Assembly: GCA_902783365.1 (NCBI GenBank)
Contig: CACZQL010000032.1
Location: 1-54,533, forward strand
Length of the DNA stretch: 54,533 nt
Reading direction: 5' to 3'
Source: an uncultured Bacteroidia bacterium
GTDB lineage: Bacteria; Bacteroidota; Bacteroidia; Bacteroidales; F082
Made by a program: the position numbers and the translations under genes. Positions 38,681 through 46,814 of the stretch are shown piece after piece. Within the stretch, counting starts at the first letter, position 1, and every line of letters starts with the position of its first letter. The notes beneath the pieces were generated by a model, which was given only the letters and a program-made list of their open reading frames with translations, did no database searches and was not told the origin of the DNA.

Positions 38681-39811
38681 ATGAATTTCAGAGATTTAAA
38701 ACAGCAATATAACGTTCTTAAAGACGAAATGGACCAGGCAATCATGGAGGTGGTCTCTTCGAGTGCCTTTGTGATGGGTCCGAAAATCAAAGAGATGGAG
38801 GCGTCTTTTGCCGAGTATGTGGGTGCCAAGCATTGCATTGCTTGCAACAGTGGTACCGATGCCCTGTTGCTCGCCTTGAAAGCTTTTAGGGTTAATCCTG
38901 GTGATGCCGTATTCGTGCCGAGTTTTACTTTCTTTGCCTCCGCAGAGGTGATTGCCATGCAAGGTGCCACGCCGGTGTTTGTCGATGTCGATCCCGTGAC
39001 GTTCAACATGGATGTGGCTGATTTGGAAAGAAAAATAGACCAGACGATTCGAAAGGGGAAGTTGACCCCCAAGGTGATCATCGCCGTGGATCTTTTCGGG
39101 CTTCCCGCCGACTTCAAGGCCATCCGTCACTTGGCCGAGAAATATGGCCTCTTTGTCCTCGAGGACGGTGCGCAAGGTTTTGGTGGCCGCATCGGGCAGC
39201 AAAAGGCTTGCACTTTCGGACACATCAGCACTACTTCGTTCTTCCCGGCCAAACCGGTGGGATGCTACGGCGACGGTGGTGCGGTGTTCACTGACTATGA
39301 CGATTTTGCGGACATGATAGAGTCGCTCCATATCCATGGAAAAGGCAGTGACCGCTACGACAACGTGCGCATTGGCATGAACTCCCGTCTCGACAGCATT
39401 CAGGCAGCGGTGTTGCTGGTGAAGCTGAAGGCCTTCAAAGAGTACGAGTTGACCGATGTCAATAAGGTTGCCGACCGCTATACCCAACTGCTGCACGATG
39501 TGGTGCAGACCCCGATGGTGCCGGAGGGCTTCTATTCCAGTTGGGCGCAATACACCATCCAGCTTCCCGACAAGGAGACCAGAGCCAAGGTCCAAGCCGA
39601 CCTGAAGGCTTCAGACATCCCCACAGCCATCTATTATCCCATTCCGATGCACCGCCAGACCGCCTTCGACTACCTGAATGTCGAAGAGAACCTCTGTCCT
39701 GTCTCCGATGCACTCGCCGATAAGGTGTTGTCGCTTCCTATTCATCCCTATCTCACCACCGCCGATCAAGATCTTATCTGTGAAACCCTAAAGAAATCCC
39801 TTAATAACTAA
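38681..39811 (+). CDS. DegT/DnrJ/EryC1/StrS aminotransferase, WbpE/PorR-like
   Basis: This 376-residue PLP-dependent sugar aminotransferase has CIACNSGTDALLLALKAF, VPSFTFFASAEVI, DGAQGFGG and the Schiff-base lysine in FFPAKPVGCYGDGGA. The C-terminus has the usual AIYYPIPMH and SLPIHPYLT motifs. WbpE makes UDP-GlcNAc(3NH2)A. The P. gingivalis homolog PorR is needed for A-LPS, the anchor of T9SS cargo. The WbpD-like gene next door supports the same pathway here. The dehydrogenase steps (WbpA/WbpB) are not in the window. Confidence 0.9.
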   Translation: MNFRDLKQQYNVLKDEMDQAIMEVVSSSAFVMGPKIKEMEASFAEYVGAKHCIACNSGTDALLLALKAFRVNPGDAVFVPSFTFFASAEVIAMQGATPVFVDVDPVTFNMDVADLERKIDQTIRKGKLTPKVIIAVDLFGLPADFKAIRHLAEKYGLFVLEDGAQGFGGRIGQQKACTFGHISTTSFFPAKPVGCYGDGGAVFTDYDDFADMIESLHIHGKGSDRYDNVRIGMNSRLDSIQAAVLLVKLKAFKEYELTDVNKVADRYTQLLHDVVQTPMVPEGFYSSWAQYTIQLPDKETRAKVQADLKASDIPTAIYYPIPMHRQTAFDYLNVEENLCPVSDALADKVLSLPIHPYLTTADQDLICETLKKSLNN

Positions 39812-39848
39812 CAACTCCCAACTGTTAACTATTAACTGATAACTGCCC
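39808..39848 (+). repeat. Period-7 array between aminotransferase and sugar transferase (CTxxxAA units)
   Basis: Heptamers CTAACAA, CTCCCAA, CTGTTAA, CTATTAA, CTGATAA and a partial CTGCCC run from the stop codon (TAA 39809-39811) to the ATG of the next gene at 39849. Most units contain TAA. Confidence 0.8.
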
Positions 39849-40961
39849 ATGTCCTTCCTGAAAGACCTGACATATCGCGAAGACTATGAAACCGCCATCG
39901 CATACTTGGCAGCCCAGGAGACACGCCATGCCCCCAAGTTGGATTTGGTGAACGCCCCTTTGGAGTTACAGGAGCTGATGGAGATGGCTTACATGCCGCG
40001 AGGGGAGGAGCGTTCGAAATGGCTGAACGATTTCGTGAAACGTTGCTGGGCAGTGCCTGATGGGGAGGCGGAGGTGTTGCTGGCCGAGGACCATCTGAAC
40101 GCCATTCGTTATGTGAACCGTTATCTTCGGAGTGCGAACCAAAAGCTGAAACAAGATGGTTATCTGGCGGTTTCGTTTGACACCGCTGCCAAACGACGCA
40201 CCCAGTTTTTCAGCAAATATCCCAAGTTTCTCGCAGCTTTTCTTTATTTCTTTGACTTTCTTTGGCATCGTGTCTGTCCCAAATTGTGGCTGACACGACG
40301 CTTCTATTATTTTTGCACGAGGAAAGTCAGGAAAGTGTTCCCCCGTCCCGAAATCCTTGGCCGGCTTTATTATTGTGGTTTCGATGTGGTGTCGGAGCAA
40401 TACATCCACGACCGCTATTGTGTTATTGCCCAGAAACGCCGCGAACCCAATCCTACCCATCATAACTACGGCATCATCGTCAAACTAAGCCGCATCGGAA
40501 AAGACGGCAAAAAGTTTTTGGTTTATAAATTCCGAACCATGTACGCCTATTCCGAGTACTTGCAGACCTACGTTTACGAGAATAACAATCTGCAAAAAGG
40601 AGGTAAGTTCGACGACGACTACCGTATCACGGTTTGGGGCAAGATGTTGCGCAAGTTGTGGATCGATGAGCTGCCCATGTTCTTCAACATGCTCAAGGGC
40701 CAAATGAAACTGGTGGGAGTCCGTCCTTTGAGTGAGCAGTATTTTAACCTATACAGCCCTGAAATTCAGGAGCTACGTATAAAAACCAAGCCCGGAATGT
40801 TGCCTCCTTTCTATGCTGACATGCCGGAAACCATCGACGAAATTCAAGAGAGTGAGCGTCGCTATTGCGAGGCCTATTTGGAACATCCCTTGCGTACCGA
40901 CTGGAAGTATTTTTGGAGGATTATGAAGAAGATTCTCATTGAAAGAAAACGTTCCAAATAA
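39849..40961 (+). CDS. Bacterial sugar transferase (polyisoprenyl-phosphate hexose-1-phosphate transferase)
   Basis: The 370-residue protein has the initiating-transferase catalytic domain at the C-terminal side: LVYKFRTMYAY, DDDYRITVWGKMLRKLWIDELPMFFNMLKGQMKLVGVRP, and KTKPGMLPPFYAD. Such enzymes load the first sugar-phosphate onto undecaprenyl phosphate. The N-terminal 200 residues are unusual. They lack the canonical reentrant membrane helix right before the domain and instead show one hydrophobic segment (FLAAFLYFFDFLW, about 128-140) and RLYYCGFDVVSEQYIHDRYCVIAQK, which resembles the end of a SAM-methyltransferase-like fold. Confidence 0.88.
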   Translation: MSFLKDLTYREDYETAIAYLAAQETRHAPKLDLVNAPLELQELMEMAYMPRGEERSKWLNDFVKRCWAVPDGEAEVLLAEDHLNAIRYVNRYLRSANQKLKQDGYLAVSFDTAAKRRTQFFSKYPKFLAAFLYFFDFLWHRVCPKLWLTRRFYYFCTRKVRKVFPRPEILGRLYYCGFDVVSEQYIHDRYCVIAQKRREPNPTHHNYGIIVKLSRIGKDGKKFLVYKFRTMYAYSEYLQTYVYENNNLQKGGKFDDDYRITVWGKMLRKLWIDELPMFFNMLKGQMKLVGVRPLSEQYFNLYSPEIQELRIKTKPGMLPPFYADMPETIDEIQESERRYCEAYLEHPLRTDWKYFWRIMKKILIERKRSK

Positions 40962-40976
40962 TTTCCGCAAAAAACC

Positions 40977-41006
40977 TTGTTTATAATTCTTTTTTTATTA
41001 GTTTTG
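40977..41006 (+). promoter_or_regulatory. Promoter in front of the wzm operon
   Basis: TTG (40977-40979), 19 bases, then TAGTTTTG (40999-41006) matches the -33/-7 pattern of Bacteroidota promoters very well. Predicted transcription starts near 41012, leaving a leader of about 145 bases before the Wzm ATG at 41158. The leader shows small inverted repeats (AATAGC...GCTATT) but no clear terminator. Confidence 0.7.
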
Positions 41007-41157
41007 CAGGTTATACGTAATAGCGCCATCATGGCTATCTGTTGCTATTCAGGCCTGTTTTTAGTTGTTTTTAAATCGTTAAGAACCAATGGTTTAAAAA
41101 GAATTAATGGGACTGAAAAGGCGAAGCTGTGGAAAGAGGCGACCTAAGAAATATCCA

Positions 41158-42036
41158 ATGAGTCAACCCAACGAAGAACAATGGACCACGGTCATTAAGC
41201 CTCGTAACAAGTTGTTCGAGGTCAATTTGAAGGAGCTGTGGGATTACAGGGATTTGATTTCCCTTTTTATCAAACGCAATATCATCACCCAATACAAGCA
41301 GACGATTTTAGGGCCTTTGTGGTTCGTGGTGCAGCCTGCCTTGACGGTCATCATGTACATGATCGTGTTCGGCGGCATCGCCGGTATCCCTACCGACGGA
41401 GTTCCCAGGCCCTTGTTCTATCTGGCTGGTACCTGCATGTGGGCTTATTTTTCCGACTGTTTGACGAAGACTTCTAACACCTTTGTGACCAATTCAAGTA
41501 TTTTTGGCAAGGTGTATTTCCCAAGGCTGTCGATGCCCATCGCCGATGTGTTGTCAAACTTGTTGCGATTCGGTATCCAGTTCGGGTTCTTCATGCTCAT
41601 CTATGCCATCTATGCCCTCGTCGGCGATTCGGCGGCGCATTTCAACTGGTACGCCCTGCTGTTTCCGGTGCTGGTGCTGATGTTGGCGGGTTTGGCTTTG
41701 GGATTTGGTATCCTGATTTCTTCGATGACCACCAAATACCGTGATTTACAAGTCCTTTTCTCCTTTGTTGTGCAGTTGTGGATGTACGCTACGCCAATCG
41801 TTTATCCTTTGTCGCAGACCAAGGGCACGTATTGGGCGGGCATTCCCGTGCATAAGCTGATGTGTCTCAACCCGGTGACCCCTGTCATCGAGACCTTCAA
41901 ATACGGTTTCTTGGGCGCTGGCGAGTTTGTCGGCTGGCGTTGGCTGATTTACAGTTTCGTTTTCATGATTGTGCTGCTGGGCTTTGGCGTCGTGGTGTTC
42001 AACAAGGTGCAGAAGAGTTTCATGGATACAGTTTAA
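41158..42036 (+). CDS. wzm: ABC-2 polysaccharide exporter permease Wzm
   Basis: The 292-residue integral membrane protein has about six transmembrane segments. The family motifs are LFIKRNIITQYKQTILGPLWFVVQPALTVIMYMIVFG and TKYRDLQVLFSFVVQLWMYATPIVYPLS. It forms the channel that exports completed polysaccharide chains on lipid carrier across the inner membrane, energised by Wzt. The ATG at 41158 is preferred; an in-frame ATG at 41107 would add 17 basic residues. The two Wzt ATPases are encoded 3.5-6 kb downstream instead of adjacent. Confidence 0.93.
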   Translation: MSQPNEEQWTTVIKPRNKLFEVNLKELWDYRDLISLFIKRNIITQYKQTILGPLWFVVQPALTVIMYMIVFGGIAGIPTDGVPRPLFYLAGTCMWAYFSDCLTKTSNTFVTNSSIFGKVYFPRLSMPIADVLSNLLRFGIQFGFFMLIYAIYALVGDSAAHFNWYALLFPVLVLMLAGLALGFGILISSMTTKYRDLQVLFSFVVQLWMYATPIVYPLSQTKGTYWAGIPVHKLMCLNPVTPVIETFKYGFLGAGEFVGWRWLIYSFVFMIVLLGFGVVVFNKVQKSFMDTV

Positions 42037-42061
42037 TAGAAGAAAGAAGATAGAAGTAAGA
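42034..42061 (+). repeat. Period-7 array between wzm and gmd (AGxxAGA units)
   Basis: Heptamers TAATAGA, AGAAAGA, AGATAGA, AGTAAGA begin with the TAA stop codon of wzm (42034-42036) and end just before the gmd ATG at 42064. Confidence 0.7.
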
Positions 42062-42063
42062 AT

Positions 42064-43152
42064 ATGTCAACGGCACTGATTACAGGCATAACGGGTCAAG
42101 ACGGTAGCTATCTGTCTGAATTCCTGTTGAATAAAGGATATGAGGTTCATGGCATTATCCGCCGCTCGTCGGTGGACTATAGGGAACGCATTGAGCATTT
42201 GGAAGGCCATCCTCATTTTCATCTTCATTACGGAGATTTGGGGGATTCATTGGGTATTGTCCAGGTAATCAACAAGGTTAAACCTGACGAAATCTATAAT
42301 TTGGCGGCCCAAAGTCATGTCCAGGTGAGCTTCGACTCTCCGGAATACACCGCCAATGTAGATGCCACGGGTGTACTGCGTATCTTGGAGGCCGTGCGCC
42401 AATGCGGACTCGAAAAGACCTGCCGTATCTATCAGGCAAGTACTTCAGAGTTGTATGGTAGGGTGGAGGCTGTTCCTCAGGACGAAGAGACCCCGTTTCA
42501 TCCTTATAGTCCGTATGCGGTGGCCAAGTTGTATGGCTATTGGATCATCAAGGAGTATCGGGATGCATACAAGATGTTTTGTTGCAACGGCATCCTCTTC
42601 AACCATGAGAGCGAGCGACGAGGCGAGACCTTCGTGACACGCAAAATCACCTTGGCCGCGGCCCGTATCGCACAAGGAAAACAGGACAAACTGTATCTCG
42701 GCAACCTTTCCAGTCTTCGCGACTGGGGATACGCCAAGGACTATGTGGAGTGTATGTGGCTCATGCTGCAGCAGGAAAAACCTGATGATTATGTGGTTGC
42801 GACAGGTGAACAACATAGTGTACGTGAGTTTTGCCAGTTGGCGTTTCGTGAAGCAGGCATCGAACTGGAATTCAAGGGTGAGGGTGTGGATGAGAAAGGT
42901 GTTGACAAGGCAACAGGAAGGGTGCTTGTCGAGGTAAGCCCCGATTTTTATCGTCCTACAGATGTGGTCAACCTATTGGGTGATCCGACCAAAGCCAAGA
43001 CCAAGTTAGGTTGGAATCCGTCAAAAACCTCTTTTGCCCAGCTGGTGAAGCTGATGGTGCAATCTGACATGCGCAAGGTGGCCGCCGATGGCGCCGCCGC
43101 ACGAGTCAGGATGAATTTGGAAGAATACCTCGAAAAAGGTGTCGTTAAATAA
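42064..43152 (+). CDS. gmd: GDP-mannose 4,6-dehydratase
   Basis: This 362-residue short-chain dehydrogenase converts GDP-D-mannose to GDP-4-keto-6-deoxymannose, the first step to GDP-L-fucose. The NADP motif [15 protein letters not shown], the QSHVQVSF segment, the YxxxK motif [10 protein letters not shown], and [16 protein letters not shown] are all intact. Its usual partner fcl follows after a 496-base interruption that holds a GxxExxY gene. Confidence 0.97.
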   Translation: MSTALITGITGQDGSYLSEFLLNKGYEVHGIIRRSSVDYRERIEHLEGHPHFHLHYGDLGDSLGIVQVINKVKPDEIYNLAAQSHVQVSFDSPEYTANVDATGVLRILEAVRQCGLEKTCRIYQASTSELYGRVEAVPQDEETPFHPYSPYAVAKLYGYWIIKEYRDAYKMFCCNGILFNHESERRGETFVTRKITLAAARIAQGKQDKLYLGNLSSLRDWGYAKDYVECMWLMLQQEKPDDYVVATGEQHSVREFCQLAFREAGIELEFKGEGVDEKGVDKATGRVLVEVSPDFYRPTDVVNLLGDPTKAKTKLGWNPSKTSFAQLVKLMVQSDMRKVAADGAAARVRMNLEEYLEKGVVK

Positions 43153-43156
43153 CGAA

Positions 43157-43190
43157 CACGGATTTCACGAATTTCACGAATTTCACGAAT
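43157..43190 (+). repeat. Left 9-bp repeat array (CACGAATTT units)
   Basis: CACGGATTT, CACGAATTT, CACGAATTT, CACGAAT form a tandem array just after the gmd stop and 12 bases before the GxxExxY ATG. It is the reverse-complement counterpart of the array at 43594-43636. Confidence 0.88.
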
Positions 43191-43202
43191 AAGTACTTTG
43201 CT

Positions 43203-43574
43203 ATGATTGTTTATGCGCAAGAGAGTTATAATATAGTTGGTGCTGCTTTTGAGGTTTATAATAAGATGGGACATGGTTTTTTGGAAGCGGTTTATCAAGA
43301 GTGTCTTGAATTGGAATTTAAAAAGCGTGGTATCCCTTACGAACGAGAAAAAGATATAAAGATTTATTATGATGGTCATGAACTGAAACAGTCTTATAGG
43401 GCTGATTTTGTTTGTTATGATAAAATAATTGTTGAGTTGAAAGCTGTTTCTGCTTTAAATGATGCACATCATGCTCAGATTTACAATTATTTACACGCTA
43501 CAAATATGAAGTTAGGCATCTTATTGAATTTTGGTTGTTCTGATAGTCTCGAAAAAGATAGAATAGTGTTATAA
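43203..43574 (+). CDS. GxxExxY protein (PD-(D/E)XK nuclease-like)
   Basis: The 123-residue AT-rich gene encodes the namesake motif GFLEAVY (Gly25-Glu28-Tyr31). A nuclease-like core follows with RADFVCYDKIIVELKAV (Asp68, Glu78-x-Lys80), and the family end is NYLHATNMKLGILLNFG. Members of this family are widespread in Bacteroidota and have no established function that I know of; relation to the PD-(D/E)XK fold is inferred from the D...ExK pattern. It splits gmd from fcl and is flanked by inverted 9-bp arrays, which suggests insertion as a unit. Confidence 0.9.
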   Translation: MIVYAQESYNIVGAAFEVYNKMGHGFLEAVYQECLELEFKKRGIPYEREKDIKIYYDGHELKQSYRADFVCYDKIIVELKAVSALNDAHHAQIYNYLHATNMKLGILLNFGCSDSLEKDRIVL

Positions 43575-43593
43575 CGATTAGAAGATAAACTAA

Positions 43594-43636
43594 TACGAAT
43601 TTCATGATTATTCGTGTGATTCGTGTAATTCGTGTT
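43594..43636 (+). repeat. Right 9-bp repeat array (ATTCGTGTN units)
   Basis: After one degenerate ACGAATTTCATGATT stretch, units ATTCGTGTG, ATTCGTGTA and ATTCGTGTT repeat in tandem. They are the reverse complement of the left array and end 12 bases before the fcl ATG at 43649, so the GxxExxY gene lies between inverted arrays with equal 12-base outer/inner spacers to the neighbouring ATGs. Confidence 0.85.
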
Positions 43637-43648
43637 CAAAATAAAACA

Positions 43649-44590
43649 ATGGAATTAGATGCTAAAATATATGTGGCCGGTCATCGCGGCATGGTGGGAA
43701 GTGCCATTGTCCGCGAGCTGAAACGGCAGGGTTATACCAATATTGTGGTAAGGACCCATGCAGAGTTGGATCTGTGCCGCCAGGATCAAGTGGAGGCATT
43801 CTTCGCCGAAGAAAAGCCTGAATACGTGTTTTTGGCAGCTGCCAAGGTGGGTGGCATTATGGCCAACCAAAGCGCCTTGGCGGATTTCATGTACGACAAC
43901 ATGATTTTGGAGATGAATGTGATTCATTCCGCATGGAAGAACGATTGCAAGAAGCTGGAATTCTTAGGGTCAAGCTGCATTTATCCCCGTCTGGCGCCAC
44001 AACCTATGCCCGAAAATTGCCTGCTGACATCCGAGTTGGAAAAGACCAACGAGGCTTACGCCTTGGCGAAAATCAGCGGCTTGAAATACTGTGAATATCT
44101 GAACCGCCAATATGGCACCGACTATATCAGTGTGATGCCCACTAACTTATACGGTCCCAACGACAATTATCATCCCGAGCACAGCCATGTGTTGCCGGCT
44201 TTGATCCGTCGTTTCCACGAAGCAAAAGAGGCTGGTCTAAAAGAGGTGATTTGCTGGGGCGACGGTTCCCCGTTGCGGGAATTTCTTTATGTCGATGACC
44301 TGGCCAATCTCTGTGTGTTTTTGATGAACCACTATAGCGGTAATGAGACCGTGAATGCCGGAACGGGCAAGGAGATTACCATCAAAGCGCTCTCCGAGAT
44401 GGTGGCGAGGATTGTCGGCTATCAAGGTGAAATCAAGTGGGATACCACCAAACCCAACGGCACGCCCCGCAAGTTACTGGATGTGAGCAAAGCCGCCAAG
44501 ATGGGCTGGACCTACAAGACGGAATTGGAGGACGGAATCAAAATGGCGTACGAGGATTTCTTGCACAATGAGATGAGGGCGGAGAGATGA
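43649..44590 (+). CDS. fcl: GDP-L-fucose synthase
   Basis: This 313-residue epimerase/reductase completes GDP-L-fucose. It has the NADPH motif [26 protein letters not shown] with the catalytic Ser/Cys region, the YxxxK motif [20 protein letters not shown], and [33 protein letters not shown]. The ATG at 43649 is the natural start; the upstream extension is translated repeat array. The gene overlaps the next by 4 bases (ATGA). Confidence 0.97.
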   Translation: MELDAKIYVAGHRGMVGSAIVRELKRQGYTNIVVRTHAELDLCRQDQVEAFFAEEKPEYVFLAAAKVGGIMANQSALADFMYDNMILEMNVIHSAWKNDCKKLEFLGSSCIYPRLAPQPMPENCLLTSELEKTNEAYALAKISGLKYCEYLNRQYGTDYISVMPTNLYGPNDNYHPEHSHVLPALIRRFHEAKEAGLKEVICWGDGSPLREFLYVDDLANLCVFLMNHYSGNETVNAGTGKEITIKALSEMVARIVGYQGEIKWDTTKPNGTPRKLLDVSKAAKMGWTYKTELEDGIKMAYEDFLHNEMRAER

Positions 44591-45537
44591 GCCATTTATT
44601 GATAATGAATAATGATATTTCGGTAAAAAAATTATTCTTTGATCCCCGCCAAAGGGTGGTGGATAAGTTTGCTTTTCCTTCCAATGAGCCCGAAATGACG
44701 GAGTTCGAATCTGCTTTTTTGTGCGGGCTGATCCGGGAAAAGAAGCCAAAGAAAATTGTTGAGTTTGGTATCGCGGCTGGTGGTACGACTGCCATTATGC
44801 TGGAGTGTCTTTCCTTACTTGGCATGAATGAAACAACCTCATTGTTTTCCATTGATTGTTGTGAGTTGTTCTATCGTGGAAATGGTGAAAAATCCGGGTA
44901 TTTGGCGGAAGAATATAAAAAAAACACTGGGTGGAAAGGGAATCATAAGGTTTTTCTAGGGAAATACTATCCACAGGTTTGGGAGGAAATAGGGAACGAC
45001 ATTGATTTTGTCGTACTTGACACCGTCCACCGTTTACCAGGTGAGTTTTTGGATTATCTGGCAATTTTTACATGTTTAACACCTCATGCGTGTGTGGTCC
45101 TGCATGACATCAACCTTAATCATATAGATGGTCATGAATCTTACGCAACACAATTATTGATGGATACTGTAGTTGCAGACAAATATTTGCAAAAAGATGC
45201 CAGCAGGGAATATGGTTTCCCTAATATAGGGGCTTTTGAAATCAATGAGAATTCGATGAAATACATATCTGATGTTTTTCATGCCCTGAATATCACATGG
45301 AATTATCTTCCTGAGAAGCCGGTGTATGAACTATATCTTCAATTGTATGCCCAAAACTATAATCCAGAGTTTGTGAGGTATGCTGAAGTCGCTTATGAGT
45401 TACAGTCTCACACACTTTTGAATAAACATAATGCAAATGCGATGCCTGAAACATGGCGTTTAAGCTCTTCTTATAAAATAGGTCGTATGATTACCTATCT
45501 GCCTAGGAAAATTAAGAGTTTGCTGGTGAGAAAGTAA
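44587..45537 (+). CDS. Class I SAM-dependent methyltransferase-like protein
   Basis: The 316-residue protein has a Rossmann SAM-binding core: [19 protein letters not shown] (motif I), SLFSIDCCE, then [38 protein letters not shown]. This resembles Methyltransf_24/cephalosporin-hydroxylase-type families seen in polysaccharide clusters. The C-terminus ([16 protein letters not shown]) is basic-amphipathic and may bind membrane. A role in methylating the glycan, perhaps as a chain terminator recognised by Wzt, is inferred only from context. Confidence 0.72.
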   Translation: MSHLLIMNNDISVKKLFFDPRQRVVDKFAFPSNEPEMTEFESAFLCGLIREKKPKKIVEFGIAAGGTTAIMLECLSLLGMNETTSLFSIDCCELFYRGNGEKSGYLAEEYKKNTGWKGNHKVFLGKYYPQVWEEIGNDIDFVVLDTVHRLPGEFLDYLAIFTCLTPHACVVLHDINLNHIDGHESYATQLLMDTVVADKYLQKDASREYGFPNIGAFEINENSMKYISDVFHALNITWNYLPEKPVYELYLQLYAQNYNPEFVRYAEVAYELQSHTLLNKHNANAMPETWRLSSSYKIGRMITYLPRKIKSLLVRK

Positions 45538-45548
45538 TTGATATATGT

Positions 45549-46814
45549 ATGCCGACGGCTATAAAATTCGATAATATCAGTAAACAATACCGTTTGGGCT
45601 TGGTGTCAACCAAGACGTTAAGCCACGATTTGAATAGGTGGTGGCAAACAGTTGTGTTGCAAAAAGAAGACCCTTATCTGAAGATTGGATCAGAAAACGA
45701 TCGTTCCAGGACTGCTGACAGCGAATATGTTTGGGCTTTAAAGGATATCAGCTTCGATGTGGAACAGGGCGATGTGGTTGGTGTCATAGGCAAAAACGGT
45801 GCTGGTAAAAGCACTTTATTAAAGCTTCTTTCCCGTGTTACAGGTCCTACCACGGGGACGATTAAAGCAAAGGGACGCATTGGCTCTCTATTGGAGGTGG
45901 GTACAGGATTTCATCAAGAAATGACAGGGAGGGAGAACATCTTCATGAATGGTGCTATTTTGGGTATGTCAAAAACTGAGATAGCCCGTAAATTGGATGA
46001 AATTGTTGATTTTTCGGGTTGTGAAAGATATATTGATACGCCTGTAAAGAGATACAGCAGTGGCATGATGGTACGGCTCGGTTTCGCCGTCGCCGCTCAT
46101 CTCGACCCGGAGATTCTCGTTGTGGATGAAGTGCTTGCCGTAGGTGATGCGGAATTTCAGAAAAAGGCCATCGGAAAGATGCACGATGTGAGCCAAGGTG
46201 AGGGCCGAACTGTTTTGTTCGTGAGTCACAATATGGCAAGTATCAGGGCCTTGTGCAATCATGGATTGCTTTTAGAAAAAGGGAAGGTAAAATTGTTGGG
46301 TGATGTGGATGCTGTGGTGGATAGTTATATGAAACACGATGAAGTAGATGTCAATGGCCAAACTATTTTGGAAAAAGTTCAATGGCATGATAATCGGATT
46401 CATTTGGTGTCAATCATGATAAATGGTACTTCCTCACATGTATCAAAACTGCAAATTGAGAATCGTGTTTTGGAATTAGCGATTGATGGATTCTCAGACG
46501 AGCCTATTCGAACCGAAGTGTCCTTGTTGTTCAAGAATGAGGATGATTGTACTTTGGCCTCTTTTTCATACGGAAACACTAAAGATTCCTTGTTGGAATT
46601 GTCAGGCGATTTTCATATTGCTGCGAGTATCGAGCTTCCAGAGAAGATGAATTGCGGAAGACTCTATATTGATTTGTATTTTCATCAACCTGAGGTGGCA
46701 CATCTTGTGAAAGCTCCTAAATGTTGTGTTTTAGAAAGTGAGGGTTTCAGGACTCCCTATGGGCAGGTTGCAACATTTCGTCAATGTGGTTTCATGGAAT
46801 TGAACGCACTATGA
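45549..46814 (+). CDS. wzt: Polysaccharide ABC transporter ATPase Wzt, copy 1
   Basis: The 421-residue protein has an N-terminal ABC ATPase (about 1-240): Walker A GKNGAGKST, signature YSSGMMVRLGFA, Walker B EILVVDEVLAVGD, H-loop FVSHN. A C-terminal domain (about 270-421) is of the Wzt carbohydrate-binding type, a beta-sandwich recognising the chain end of the cargo polysaccharide. It should pair with Wzm at 41158. The stop overlaps the next gene by four bases. A second copy lies at 48092. Confidence 0.93.
   Translation: MPTAIKFDNISKQYRLGLVSTKTLSHDLNRWWQTVVLQKEDPYLKIGSENDRSRTADSEYVWALKDISFDVEQGDVVGVIGKNGAGKSTLLKLLSRVTGPTTGTIKAKGRIGSLLEVGTGFHQEMTGRENIFMNGAILGMSKTEIARKLDEIVDFSGCERYIDTPVKRYSSGMMVRLGFAVAAHLDPEILVVDEVLAVGDAEFQKKAIGKMHDVSQGEGRTVLFVSHNMASIRALCNHGLLLEKGKVKLLGDVDAVVDSYMKHDEVDVNGQTILEKVQWHDNRIHLVSIMINGTSSHVSKLQIENRVLELAIDGFSDEPIRTEVSLLFKNEDDCTLASFSYGNTKDSLLELSGDFHIAASIELPEKMNCGRLYIDLYFHQPEVAHLVKAPKCCVLESEGFRTPYGQVATFRQCGFMELNAL

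Noticed and set aside
43604-43648. Upstream extension of fcl ([11 protein letters not shown]...)
   Set aside because: The extra residues are translated 9-bp repeats; the ATG at 43649 matches the family N-terminus.
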